Shown piece by piece: positions 1-10,944 of a stretch of 64,000 bases of DNA (position 1 is its first letter; each line of letters begins with the position of its first letter). Origin of the DNA: Peromyscus leucopus. Taxonomy: Eukaryota > Chordata > Mammalia > Rodentia > Cricetidae. Position numbers and translations under genes: made by a program. Under the pieces are notes generated by a model. It had not been told where the DNA came from, ran no database searches, and saw only the letters and a program-made list of their open reading frames with translations. The stretch is from assembly GCF_004664715.2 (NCBI RefSeq), contig NC_051086.1, positions 74,055,486 to 74,119,485 on the forward strand, written 5' to 3'.

Positions 1-290
1 GGGCAGCCATTCCAGCTTTGATCTGGAAGTTCCAACCCCCATTGAGACTCTGGCAACTGTCACGCCTACGAGGCGGGGCGAGGGGAGGCGCTGGGGGACC
101 CGAGAGCTGGATGGGCCAGCGCTCGCTCTGGGCGCTCTCTCGGTGCCGGGACGCTGACCAGTGCAGATTGACTGTGTAGAGCTCCGGAGAACACCGCTGG
201 ACTGCATTACACCTTCCCCAGACCCTGCGAACTACCCATTACTTAATTTGTGAGTTATGCCATTAAATAAATATCCTTTTAACTACGTGG
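1..290 (+). repeat. GC-rich dispersed element end with poly(A) signal (family unassigned)
   Basis: The first 290 bases are much richer in G+C and CpG than the A/T-rich DNA that follows. They end in a run containing ATTAAATAAA near 264-273, followed by ordinary intronic DNA. This looks like the 3' part of an LTR or of a retroposed transcript: GC-rich body, then a polyadenylation signal. I have an impression of a repeated rodent element but cannot name it. The 5' end lies outside the window. It contains no coding frame worth reporting. Confidence 0.35.
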
Positions 291-628
291 AGTGGCCAAA
301 ATAATTTCTCCAATACTCCTGGGTAAACTGGGGGTGGGTGGGGATTGGAACATGAGGGATCAGGTTGGGGGAGGATTAGAGGAGGAGAGCAATGAAAGAG
401 ATGTCCCAATGGGGGTCATTTCAGGGTCAGGTAGAAACTTGGTGCAAGGGAAACTCCCAAGAATCATCAAGACTTTAATGCAAAATATGACCTCACTCAA
501 AGGTCACACTGTAACTTATATTTTACACACTGTAATTTATATTTGTTTGACTAATCTTCTGTTTATAATATACTTTTCGGCAAAGATAGATGCCTAAAAT
601 AATAGCTTGATTTCATTGGTAAAGAAAT

Positions 629-662
629 ACACACACACACACATACCACCACCACCACCACC
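629..662. repeat. (AC)n then (ACC)n microsatellite
   Basis: A short dinucleotide AC run passes directly into a trinucleotide ACC run. Confidence 0.9.
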
Positions 663-663
663 A

Positions 664-1921
664 AACCCTACCTGCACACACATCTCTAAATACCAAACAT
701 GTAATACCTGTAACTGTTTACTGGAAAAATAAAACCAATGCAACAAAGAAAGGCTTTTGGTGCCTCAAAGTCTACAATTGGATCTTTGGAAACAAAAGAA
801 TACAAAATGATCAGAACCCATGAGACAGAACTTCTGAGGCCCAGGTGGTGTGTGTAAAGGGCCTGACAAAGAACACACATTCAAGAAATGATCACATCTA
901 GTTTTATTGATAATTAGAGCTTTTTGATTAGTGCAAGAACACCTTGGAATTCTGCCTGTAGTGCTGGAGTGGAGCCAGGCTTGAGTCCACCATTCAGTTT
1001 TATGTCTTAGTGAGCACTGTGGTTAATGCTCTTTGACATAATCAGTATGATGAGATAATCCTAGATTTACTTGCTTGGAGAACATTCTAGTATTAGAAAT
1101 ACTTCCCCCCTGATTTGCGTGTTGGGCAATTCAACTAAGGATGGAGAATAAATCAGTCCAGCTGACTACTCTGTTTAATTAATAAAGACCTCATGGTTCA
1201 TAAAGGGAGATTTTGCTGTTCAGAATGAAAAATTTAGCGGGCTGGTAAATAAATGAAGCTGACTATGAGACACAAAAGAAGCCCTCATCTGAACACGCAG
1301 TACCCCTGGCAAATGTTTCTGCAGAGACACTGCATCTGACCTGATTTGGGGAGTCATCAGCAGTCATTCAGATGTATTTGAAAATCTGAAAGGCCATTTG
1401 TTTTGAGCGGTTGCCAGATCTGTTGTTGGGAATCAATAGCTTTGGAGCAGTAGGTTGCCGGTGCTGCGTGTTTTTAAAAGTAATATTAGTAAATTGAAAG
1501 ACATATTGTAGAGTTTATTTTAAAAAAGCCCAAGAGAACATGCTCTATTTTATTGGCAAAGAAATGTTAAGTGAATTATTTAAATCCCATTATAATTACC
1601 CTCCTTATGTTTCTTACCTCTTAGCTAGAGGATCAAAATGTGTTCTTTCAAAAAGAAAAGCAAATTTATTTCTTTCAAAATAAAAATTAAGGACAGTCTC
1701 TAGAAAAAAAGTGACTTAAACACAAAAAGTACAAAAGCTTTACAAAAATCTGTTCTTAACTGTGATGGTGAAAGATGTCCCCTTGTTCATTCTCCATTTC
1801 GGACAGGGCTCTGTGTCACTGTGAGATAAGAAGACTTGCCTGGATTATTTTATCATGCCTACGACAAAGCTGCAGGATAATGAACCAAAGGTAATACATT
1901 TCCAATATAACTTTAGGGGGA
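664..1921. other. Unannotated intronic/intergenic DNA
   Basis: A/T-rich sequence with no exon-like frame, no young repeat and no RNA gene that I can see. Confidence 0.5.

Positions 1922-1983
<62 letters not shown>
1922..1983. repeat. (TA)n microsatellite
   Basis: About 60 bases of alternating T and A with one G interruption. The apparent Tyr-Ile minus-strand frames across it are composition artefacts. Confidence 0.95.
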
Positions 1984-1988
<5 letters not shown>

Positions 1989-2276
1989 CAGAAAGTAAAA
2001 AAAGGCAAGACTTCTTAATATAATTTGTTTCAGGACCCAGTAATGTTGAAGTACTGGAGAAATTTCTAAGTGGCCACAAAGTGCAAGTATTAATGACAGC
2101 AAAAGAGTTATACTTAAAAGAATATTTGCTTTAAAGGGAATAAATTAGAATTTTATTTTTATTCTGTTTTTATGATACTCCTATGCAATATATAACAGAT
2201 AGCCAATATTAAGATTCAATTAATGAAAACATCTTTAGGTCTTAGGTATAAAATTGTTTACAAGAATCTAAAGATG

Positions 2277-2283
2277 TATGTGT

Positions 2284-2329
<46 letters not shown>
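2277..2329. repeat. (TG)n microsatellite
   Basis: Roughly 50 bases of TG dinucleotide with one TATG interruption near its start. Confidence 0.95.
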
Positions 2330-2334
<5 letters not shown>

Positions 2335-2416
2335 TAGAAAATTTGCTGTTAATAGACTACTAAAAGATGAATACTGAAAGAAAATTCCTGGCAAAAATAC
2401 TCGTTTAATGATGATT

Positions 2417-2479
2417 AAAAAAAGAAAGAAAGAAAGAAAGAAAGGAAGAAAGAAAGAAAGGAAGAAAGAAAGAAAGAAA
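2417..2479. repeat. (AAAG)n microsatellite
   Basis: AAAG tetranucleotide run with two GGAAG interruptions. It is purine-only on the plus strand. Confidence 0.95.
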
Positions 2480-2929
2480 ACGCTCAGCTGGTCCATGAGC
2501 TTTAAATATTGCTGATGCCACCTGTGCAAGTGTGACCAGGTGGGTGAACCAATAGGAGGAAATGAATCTGAGAAGGAGGCAGAGTTTACTCCTGGTCATA
2601 GGGCTGGCACACAGCAGACAGCGACCAGATCCAACTAATGACTTCTGAGAATTTAACCATTATGTTCAACCCCTCTGTATCCAGGCTAGTTTCCATAGCA
2701 ATATGTGACGAGACTCTGGGATGGATTAAGTGACCTCCAGAAAGGGGCTCTTCAGCTTTGCAAAATGAAATTAATTAAAGGATTAATTCAATGATCATAG
2801 ATTATATATGTAAAGCTATTATGTCTTTTAAAAATTCTTTCCTATGAAATTCATGAAAAATGTTATGTGAGCAACCGAGAAAATATAAAGCTTGTGTGAA
2901 GCTTGACTCAGAGGCTTTGTGCTTTCCAA

Positions 2930-3075
2930 GCAGTAATACTCTGTTGTCATGTATCTTATCTGTGCCCACCAGGCTGCTGGCTTCAACAGGGCAGGGCCAT
3001 GTCTGTCTTTCCCATCTCCTCATAGCTGTACCCACGTACCATGAGTGGCATCAACGTATGCTTGAGGCATGCATC
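2930..3075 (+). repeat. Possible L2 3'-end remnant
   Basis: The stretch carries a degenerate phrase of the kind that closes L2 elements (GGGCAGGGCCATGTCTGTCT, then a CTCATAGCTGTACCCA-like segment). The match is from memory and divergence is high. The DNA from here to 3780 is otherwise featureless. Confidence 0.35.
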
Positions 3076-3782
3076 ACTATAAACCCCTCTGATTAATACT
3101 GTAGTCACACCATGGAGGAGAAACACACAACTGGTAGACTAGCTTATTTATAATTGAAGATCAGATAATTCCCAAATGTGATAATGATGTGGATTTACCC
3201 TAAGTGGTTTATGTGTGTTTATAGAAATTGAGCATTATCAGGGAAATTAGAGTTACCCAAATAAAACCAACATCACCAAATAATTAGCATTGCTATTTCT
3301 CTTTACCAATGGTCTCATTCCAATTGACTTGCAAGATCTATTCATTAATTTAGGGGCAAGCATTAAAATTGTATGGTAATTTAAATAATTTGGGCTAGAG
3401 TTTATTTTCTAAAAGCCAGTGGTCTAAAAAAAACTTATTAGAATCTCAGATATTAAGATTTAATTGTTCATTGTAAATGAATACAACCCTTAGTTTAAAA
3501 AAATCTTGTTTTAACCACTAGAGTACAAAATGTTACAATGTTACCAAAGATTACAGTGATGATGAATGGTTTGCCTAAGCCTTCATACCACCACACTGGG
3601 ATTTCTCAGCCTCTGAAGCGATCAAATAAACTCCATCCATGTTTCTAGACCTCAAAGGCCTCCACTGCCAGAGATTTACTCAACCATAAATGCTGACATC
3701 CATCAGCAAGGTCCAGCTGTGATCCAAAGAGACCACTGAAGCCCCCTTGATATGGGATCACAGATTAGATGCAGACTTCAAG

Positions 3783-3900
3783 TTGGTGTGGGGGTGCATC
3801 CCTGCTGTCCCAGCACTGGGAGGTTGAGACTAGAGGATTGTGAGTTCGAGGCCTGTGTAGGCTACACAGAAACCACATCTCACAAAGCAAAACCTCAAAG
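3783..3900 (+). repeat. Old B1-type SINE
   Basis: 7SL-derived phrases are recognisable: CCCAGCACTGGGAGGTTGAG, GTGAGTTCGAGGCCTG and GGCTACACAGAAACC. The copy is diverged, so it is an old insertion. Confidence 0.7.
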
Positions 3901-4019
3901 AGATGTTCCAGGATGAGGCAGCTGGATATGACTTTCTGTCAGATAAGCATTTTCTAGTTTGTAACGTTCTTTGATATTTCCCCTTTTTACTTTTCATAAA
4001 AATCTCATAAACATTACTT

Positions 4020-4125
4020 TTCTCTACAATTTCCACAGTTGACCAAGTCGAGGCTTAGAGGGTTGAAGTGCTCTGTCCAAAGTTACACAGGAGCAGGCCT
4101 GGGACTGAGATGTAGGCACCAATCA
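4020..4125 (+). repeat. Possible MIR remnant
   Basis: The pattern resembles the MIR core and 3' half (TTAGAGGGTTGAAGTGCTCT, then AAAGTTACACAGGAGCAGG). It is diverged, and an alignment would be needed to fix the ends. Confidence 0.45.
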
Positions 4126-4357
4126 CTCTTTCCTATTGGCCACCTCTGTAGACAACTCCAGCTTGCATATGAAATTCTGGAAAGTTATGTATACCCTGAA
4201 TTTCAGATTTTCAACCTCTGCGACATATAACACCTTCCTCAATAGGTTAAGAGATAACACGTGTTAGTGCCCTAGCTCTAGGCCTGACACATTTCTACAT
4301 ACAGTTAGACAGGTCCTTCTCACCTCTCTCTCATAGCCCTGTATGATTTTCTATTGC

Positions 4358-4650
4358 AATAATTTATCACCAAAAATTTGGTGACTTAAAATGACTTACA
4401 TTTGCTGGCTAATGATCAGAAGTCTGACGTGGGTCCTACTGGGGTGCACTGAAGACATCAGCAAGTGGCGACAATGCCTTCTGGGGCTCAAGGGGAGAAT
4501 CAGTCCCTTGTTTCTCCAGCTTCTGGGGGCCTCCCACAGTCTTAGGCTCATGGTGCCCATCTTCAGCGTGGGCAACAGTTCTACTTCCATCAACACGTGT
4601 CCTTATCTGACTCTGCTGCCTCTGTCCTCCAATGTCAAGGGCTCACGAGG
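4358..4650 (-). repeat. MLT1-like MaLR LTR fragment (reverse orientation)
   Basis: Read in reverse this resembles the 3' part of an ancient mammalian MaLR LTR. On the plus strand one sees TTAAAATGACTTACATTTGC, AGAAGTCTGACGTGGGTC, GGGGAGAATCAGTCCCTTG and CCAGCTTCTGGGGGCC in the expected order. A 139-codon frame over this region is accidental. Confidence 0.5.
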
Positions 4651-4885
4651 TCAGACTGGACCGAGGAGGACAAGCTCTGCTCAGGGTCAGCTGATCAGGA
4701 ACCTTGACTCCCCTTTACTAAGTAACCTAACGCTGTCACAGACAGGTTCTGGGATTCTTCTTAACTGCTTCTTCTGCAGAGTAGCGCCTAAAGGAAAAGA
4801 GACGAGCTAGGAGAACTTCTTGTAACTTGTGCAAAGCTAGGCAAATATCAGCAAGAGTAGATCTGATGGAGACTAAGTTAAGACA

Positions 4886-5080
4886 GCCAGGTCTTGGCAC
4901 AAGCCTGTAATCCCAGGTACTGGGGAGGCTAAGGTAGGAAGATCACCCGTTCAAGGCCAGCCTGGGCAATATAGCAAGACCGTGTGTCAAACTGACAGGT
5001 AAGAGGAGCTGGGGATGTAATTCAGTGCTTGCTTATTGCCATGGAACTGGGGTTCAAGCCCCAGTGAGGGAAAGGAGTAA
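4886..5080 (+). repeat. B4-type SINE (B1-like part followed by ID-like part)
   Basis: The first 110 bases carry B1-like phrases (AGCCTGTAATCCCAGGTACT, TCAAGGCCAGCCTGGGCAAT). They are followed by an ID-like tRNA-derived segment (GAGCTGGGGATGTAATTCAG, GGTTCAAGCCCCAGTG). The two halves could also be independent insertions. Confidence 0.6.
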
Positions 5081-5282
5081 ATTAAGGGAAAAGTGACTTG
5101 AGGACAATGCCATGGCCTACAAAAATTCATCAAAAGCCCTGTTTTTGGAGACTGTGTGCAGCGAAAGGTAAGAAGCATTAGAAGTCAGAGGGATGTGACT
5201 ACTGGCCTGAAGGGACCTCTGCTCAGGGTCCACGTGATAAGAGAGCTCTCGCTCTCTTTCTCTCATACACAGACACAGAGAA

Positions 5283-5287
5283 ACACA

Positions 5288-5374
<87 letters not shown>

Positions 5375-5446
5375 GGAGAGAGAGAGGAGAGAGAGAGAGA
5401 GGGAGGGAGGGAGAGAGAGAGGGAGAGAGAGAGAGAGGGAGGGAGG

Positions 5447-5490
<44 letters not shown>
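5283..5490. repeat. Compound (AC)n/(AG)n microsatellite with long purine tract
   Basis: A short AC run turns at about 5305 into about 185 bases of almost uninterrupted AG with GGGA variants. One strand is purine-only over this length. Ser-Leu and Arg-Glu frames on the two strands are low-complexity artefacts. Confidence 0.95.
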
Positions 5491-5494
<4 letters not shown>

Positions 5495-5640
5495 TGCCAT
5501 GAAAGGACAGGGCGAGAAGGATTGCAGTCCTGCTGAGACTTCAACTTCGGCACTCAGAGCTGTGAGAAATATCTTTGCTGTTTAAACTCCTTGTCTGTTG
5601 TGTATCCTTACAGGAGCACTAGCACACCAATGCAGCAACC
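5495..5640 (+). repeat. MLT1-like MaLR LTR fragment
   Basis: The segment has the closing phrases of an MLT1-type LTR in forward orientation: GACTTCAACTTCGGCACTCA, GAGCTGTGAGAAATATCTTT and GCTGTTTAAACTCC. The adjoining purine microsatellite may have expanded within the same old LTR. Confidence 0.5.
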
Positions 5641-7149
5641 AAACCCAGCGGAGGAAGTTGATGAAAAAATTCAGTATTTGGTAAACAAATCTAAAAAGGA
5701 GGGTCATGGAGGCAGAGACCATTCTAAAACAGGCTCAAAGAACAACCCCAGAAAGGTGATGAGTCCAGAGTAGCCATGTGCTCTCAGGGAATGTGACACT
5801 GGGAAAACATGCTTCAGGTGAAGCTGTACCTGTCATCGGCGAAGTGGGGGCAGAGCTTGGTGCTGGGCATGTAGATCTAGATGTTTTATTCATTTTAGGG
5901 GCTCTGCCATCCTGAACAACCCAAGCCAGCTGGCTGGCCTTTCAGTTAAATGACAATTTCTTCTCCAGCGCGTCATATTCCTACACCTCTCTGTAGGTAT
6001 TTATAGAAAATCCTGGGCAAGTTGTCTTGGGCTTGTGATCAATGCAGCCTTTCTGCTCCCATCCCAGGGCTGTTGACTGGCTGGAGAGCAGTGCAAATGT
6101 ACGTGTTGGCTACTGTCTTCCCTTTGCAGCTGCACCAATGTTGTCATTTAAAACTCCTTCTCTGGCATATAGCCGCAGAGTGGGGACGGCATGGGAAGCT
6201 GACGTTTGCTCAGTGCTCACCCTGCACCAAGGATTTTGCCAGGGGCTTCACATCCCCAGATGTATCCAATTCTCAAACACTCCTTGTTTTTAGGTAGGCA
6301 TCGGGATTACAGAGGGACTGAAATGACCTACCAGGTCACTCTCAAACTTGGTGGTGCTGATGTTAAAATCCAAGCCTATCAGATACCCTTTCTTCCCTTC
6401 AATGGCTTCTTCAACTTGTCAACAATATTCATCCACTTGAACTTTAGTCCTCACACATGCTCTGTTCTGTGCCATGTCATGATTACTTCTAACAGTTAAC
6501 ATGGAGATAGTTGGGCCCTGGCACTCAGCTTTGGGTTAAGATGTACTGCTGGAGAGCTCAGTTCAGGTGGGAGATCTCCCTATAGGGTGCCGACTATTTC
6601 AGGCCTCACCACTTACTCGTTGGAAGAAGTGGTTTGAGAGAGCCATTTGGGAAGGCCTACATTTCCCACTATAGGTCTCTGTGCATTCTTTATGGTAGTC
6701 TTGATTCTTACACATGCAGAAATCCCCGAGGAGCTTCAACACATTCTCAGAAGCCATGGGGTCAGTGGCATAAAACCCATGCTGACCTCTTAGCAGATGA
6801 AGCACAGGTTATATTGGTCTGTCAGTGGCCACTACCTAATTCACTGAAAAGGAAGCAAAAACAGTTTAATTCATGAGGCCTTGGGGTGGGTGAGAATTCT
6901 TGACAATGTCCACTGAAGTGAAGCTGAGATAATCTGCCAAGGATTTATGAAGCGAAAATGAATAGTTTTTATTTCCAACCAGAAACCACACTTCCTCTCT
7001 TTCCTTCCCTCCACCATCTCCTTAGTTTCTACTTGTGTTACTGTTGCTTAGGATAATATCTATTTGCAACAGAAAGTTAGGGTCTAAGACTTGAGAATGT
7101 CAAATCGTTCATTTTGTGTTTTCTATTCTTTTAAATTCTATAAATATAG
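5641..7149. other. Unannotated intronic/intergenic DNA
   Basis: No exon with convincing splice sites and no young repeat. A weak MIR-like trace (a short TTCACATCCCC-type phrase) lies near 6240-6340. Confidence 0.45.
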
Positions 7150-7190
7150 GCCAGCAAGATAGCCCAGTGGGTAAAAGTGTGTGCTATCAG
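7150..7190 (+). repeat. B2/B3-type SINE head fragment
   Basis: Only the tRNA-like head is seen: GGCCAGCAAGATAGCCCAGT, then GGGTAAAAGTGTGTGC. The body is absent, so this is a truncated copy. Confidence 0.5.
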
Positions 7191-7551
7191 GAGTTTAATT
7201 TGGCATTAAAAGCAAGTATCTGATATTAAGATTTCTATATTACTTGTTCACATTCCTAGGTCATTGCTCCTACACTGCACCAGGCTGGTCCTTGTGACCA
7301 ATAGCTTGTGGCAGATGTGATGGCGAATAGACGATAGAAGACACTCTGCAGCATTTGTCTGAGTGTCTCTCATCTCTTGCTCTGGGGAAAGACTTGTTCT
7401 GTTGAGAATAACCCTGTATCCCTAATGCCTGAGACATAGTGAGGAACGGGAGCATCCTGTCAATAGCATCATGACTGTGTTTGGTGCAAGTATTCTAGGG
7501 AGTCTGCTAAGCTATGCTTCATTTCCCAGCCCTTTTAGCAGTTTGACAATT

Positions 7552-7553
<2 letters not shown>

Positions 7554-7621
<68 letters not shown>
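7554..7621. repeat. (GA)n microsatellite
   Basis: About 68 bases of uninterrupted GA, purine-only on the plus strand. Confidence 0.95.
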
Positions 7622-7623
<2 letters not shown>

Positions 7624-8036
7624 TGGAGCAGAGGAGGGAGAAGGAGGTGAGGGCAAGTGTGCCAGAATAATCTAGTGATGCCACCCTTGTACTGCTAGGA
7701 CTCTATAAAACTGGTTGAAAACATAAATATGCATTGTTTTAAGCTTCAAACATTGGAGAAAATTTATAATGCAGAAATGGAGAATTAATGATCATTGACA
7801 GCAGTGACTCCAAATCTTCTAATATAAAGATAAACAAGTATAATGAAATATACTTAGTTAGTAGCTACATCCCATTTACAACAAATTTGGTTTTACCAGC
7901 AGAGCTCATAGTAATTTTGGAATATATGACACATATCAAATGTATGTGTAATTCTAAAGTAGAATCATACCAAAAAACTCCAATAAACTTTTTATAGTAT
8001 ATGACTTCATGAGAATGAAAAGGAGCTGTGTAGAAG

Positions 8037-8255
8037 GGCTGGGAGATGGTTCCATGGATAAAGTTCAGATAAATGTGCCTACTGACAAGACTGATAGCCT
8101 GAGTTCAACCCCTGGAACCCACGTAACAGAGCCAGATACAGTGGCTCACACCTGCAATCCCAATAGTGAGATTGGAGAAAGAGACAGGAGAATCCTCAGG
8201 AAGTTTGCTAAACACAGCTGCAGAAACAAGAGACCCTGCCTCAAAAAATCAGAAG
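8037..8255 (+). repeat. B3/B2-type SINE
   Basis: A tRNA-derived head is followed by the typical body: GGCTGGGAGATGGTTCCATG, CCTGAGTTCAACCCCTGGAA, CAGTGGCTCACACCTGCAAT, then CCCTGCCTC and a short A-run. Confidence 0.65.
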
Positions 8256-8269
8256 GAAGCAACTAACTC

Positions 8270-8652
8270 TGTTGTGGGATATTTGATCACATTGTGTGAA
8301 GATGTGTCTCTGTTTCACCTTACCTGCCTAAGGTACCTTCTGATTGGTTTAATAAAGAGCTGAATGCTCCAATAGTGAGGCAGAAAGGGATAGGCGGGAG
8401 TTTCAGGGTGAGAGAGGAACTCAGGGGAAGAATCTGAGAGGTAGGGGATTTACCAGCAAGATGCAGAGGAAGTCAGACGTACAGAATTGAGGAGAGGTAA
8501 TGAGCCATGTGGCAGAATGCAGATTAATATAAATGGGTTAATTTTAGTTTTAAGAGCTAGTTGGGAACAAGCCTAAGCTAAGGCCAAGCTTTCATAATTA
8601 ATAAGAAGTCTCTGTGTCATTATTTGGTAGCTGGTAGCCCAAAGAAAGACCT
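8270..8652 (+). mobile_element. Solo-LTR-like dispersed repeat, copy 1
   Basis: About 380 bases share an ordered set of phrases with 55474-55813: a TATTTG and TGTGTGAAG start, TTTAATAAAGAGCTGAA, AATATAAATGGGTTAATTTT, AAGAGCTAGTTGGGAACAAG, GCTTTCATAATTAATAAGAA and GTCATTATTTGG. The TGTT start and the layout suggest a solo LTR of an ERV2-type family; the end resembles the mouse BGLII-type LTR as I remember it. No clear target duplication was found. Confidence 0.6.
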
Positions 8653-9730
8653 GGAAAAATTGCCTCCAATCTCCATACATGTAATACAGCATGCATGTGC
8701 CCCACCTTACCCATGGTAAAATAAATAAAAACCAAATAAACAAAAAGGAAGTCAGATGGAAAAATGGCCATCCATCCAAATAATTTCATTACAGCATGCT
8801 TAAAGTGTTGGCCATTTTATCATTAAGCTTAAGGATGCTATAACTTTCTTATGGGGGGAAAAACCTTTCCCAGAATGCAGTGCCATATTTTATACAAATA
8901 TATGTGTGTGGATTTACATATTTATTTATATGGCAAGTGAGTATGCCTACATGCATATATGCATACACACAGAAGCACATGTCTGTTTGTTCTATGAAAC
9001 ACAGACGCTAGTGATGCCAATACCAATTATTCATGTTTACACAGGTGGGCAAGAAGTTCTGTTCTCCTTGTCAGAACTTAAGTAGATGACACAGTATTAA
9101 TAGAAGTGTAATGGTCATGTGGATGGACAGAAATACTCTACAAGGACCATAAGTGCCTGGGCATTCTCGAGGCAGCACTGACAGTCATTGCCTTGCCTGA
9201 GGCTTGGCTTCCATCAGATGTAACAGTTCCATTTCTGGGACGACAGTGACAGGTGCCAATTTCTGTCAGGAGATCATATGTATGCAGACCATCATCTCCC
9301 CCAGAGTCTTGGGAGGGTAATTTTAGTCATTCTTTTTAAGTGAGGTTATTTATTGCCTGAAAAGTGTCATCTACCTATAAATGAATCACTCCTCCCTCAA
9401 AAGATTAACATAGGCTGCCCAGGCCCAAAAGTTTGGCTGGGGTAAAATAAAAATGAAAACAAACCAACAACTTAATATTTCTGAAAATATCAGTAGGCTT
9501 GTGTATGCGTTGCTTATTTGGGATCAGCCTTAACTGTGCCTAAGAACCATGCTGAAACCCCCATCAAAATGTCAGAGAGTGAGGGGAAGAGTAAAAAGAG
9601 TACCCTTTATTCGAAAACTTTTTGGGTGGGGCAAGGACTTTATAGAGTGGAAATTAAAGCACACGTATGTTAAGTAGCTATTCTGTGGAGACACCAGCAT
9701 TAGAATCCAGGTTTCTCCAGGTCCCAAGAC

Positions 9731-9732
<2 letters not shown>
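8653..9732. other. Unannotated intronic/intergenic DNA
   Basis: No gene or clear repeat was seen here. Confidence 0.45.

Positions 9733-9796
<64 letters not shown>
9733..9796. repeat. (TC)n microsatellite
   Basis: About 64 bases of TC dinucleotide, pyrimidine-only on the plus strand. Confidence 0.95.
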
Positions 9797-9798
<2 letters not shown>

Positions 9799-9880
9799 TC
9801 CCCCACATCAGAAGGCTTTTGCAATCAGAGCCACCTGCACCAGAATGATGCCCTTGACTCGCATAAGGACCCCTGCAGAC

Positions 9881-9936
9881 CCATATTTAAAGCCTATTGA
9901 TGAGCAATCCATATTTAAAGTCTATTGATGAGCAAT
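9881..9936. repeat. 28-bp tandem duplication
   Basis: Two adjacent 28-base units (9881-9908 and 9909-9936) begin CCATATTTAAAG and end GATGAGCAAT. They differ at one base, so the duplication is fairly recent. Confidence 0.9.
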
Positions 9937-10529
9937 TCAAATCCATCTGCATATGGCCTTACAATCCTTCAAACAAACCACTCCTGGGGAAGAGGGTGGC
10001 TTCTGCAGAGAAACAAAAGAAGAATGTAGTGAAGATGAAGAGACAGATGGGCACATCCAGGTCAGTGAGAGATGCGCTGAGTCTTTGTTCTAGTGAGGAG
10101 CCTAAGAATCCCTGCAAAATTCACTGTATCTGTTTAATGATGGGTGCTCATAACAGTTTTGTTCAATAGGCTGGCTCCCTACAAGAAGGTAGGGATATAA
10201 CACATATAAAAATATAACACGGGTATAACAGATAGACTAAACTCCTTCTTGTTGATGAACAGGGTTACACTTTTGAAAAGGAAGACTTAACTCATAGCAA
10301 GCATTCCACTCTTCTAGGAGGCTGGGGCTGGCACAGTGTTAGATTTTCTTGTTTTCACTCTCTGACCTTCCAGTCTACAGAAGATCACTACTTGTTCTTA
10401 GAAGAAGCAAGTTCTGCTATTTTAAAATGGACAAAGTATAACATTCTACCTAAGTCAACATCTGCTTAAAATGTCCTTCTTGTCACCTCTCACCAAGTGA
10501 CCTTAAAGCAAGGGAGGCGGAGTGATGCA

Positions 10530-10665
10530 GCTCAGTGTGTGTGCAGGGGTGGTTTTGGAGCCAGAGAACACTGGGTCTGTGTCTGGACCCTGCAGTTTCA
10601 TTGAGGGTAACCTTGCTGAGTTTCGCCTCTTTGACAGTCTCTTCCGCTGCAGTGATGTGACAATG
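10530..10665 (+). repeat. MIR SINE remnant
   Basis: MIR-like order of phrases: TTTTGGAGCCAGAGAACACT, GGGTCTGTGTCTGG, then TTGCTGAGTTTCGCCTCTTT. It is diverged. Confidence 0.45.
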
Positions 10666-10891
10666 ATACCCACCCATGCCCTTTGGAAAAGAAGTCTGTC
10701 TTCTCTCTCTTTTCTTTTTGCTTTCTTCCTACAGCATAATTAAGGTCAATAAAAAGAACTGATGAGCTTCCAGAACACACTTTGGGCTGTTTTCTGAGTG
10801 TAGCAAAGGAGGCTGGGCAAATGTCCATCTACTCTTTCTATTCTTTTCACAGGAATCGAGCTAGAGTTTGGAGTGGCCAGAGATTGCTGGC

Positions 10892-10894
10892 TAT

Positions 10895-10941
<47 letters not shown>

Positions 10942-10944
10942 TTT
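10892..10944. repeat. (TTTA)n microsatellite
   Basis: Thirteen or so perfect ATTT tetranucleotides. Confidence 0.95.

Noticed and set aside
4391..4810. 139-codon plus-strand frame
   Set aside because: It lies over an inverted MLT1-like LTR fragment and has no splice context or protein family I recognise.
5117..5553. Ser-Leu-rich and Arg-Glu-rich frames on both strands
   Set aside because: Pure consequence of the AC/AG microsatellite.
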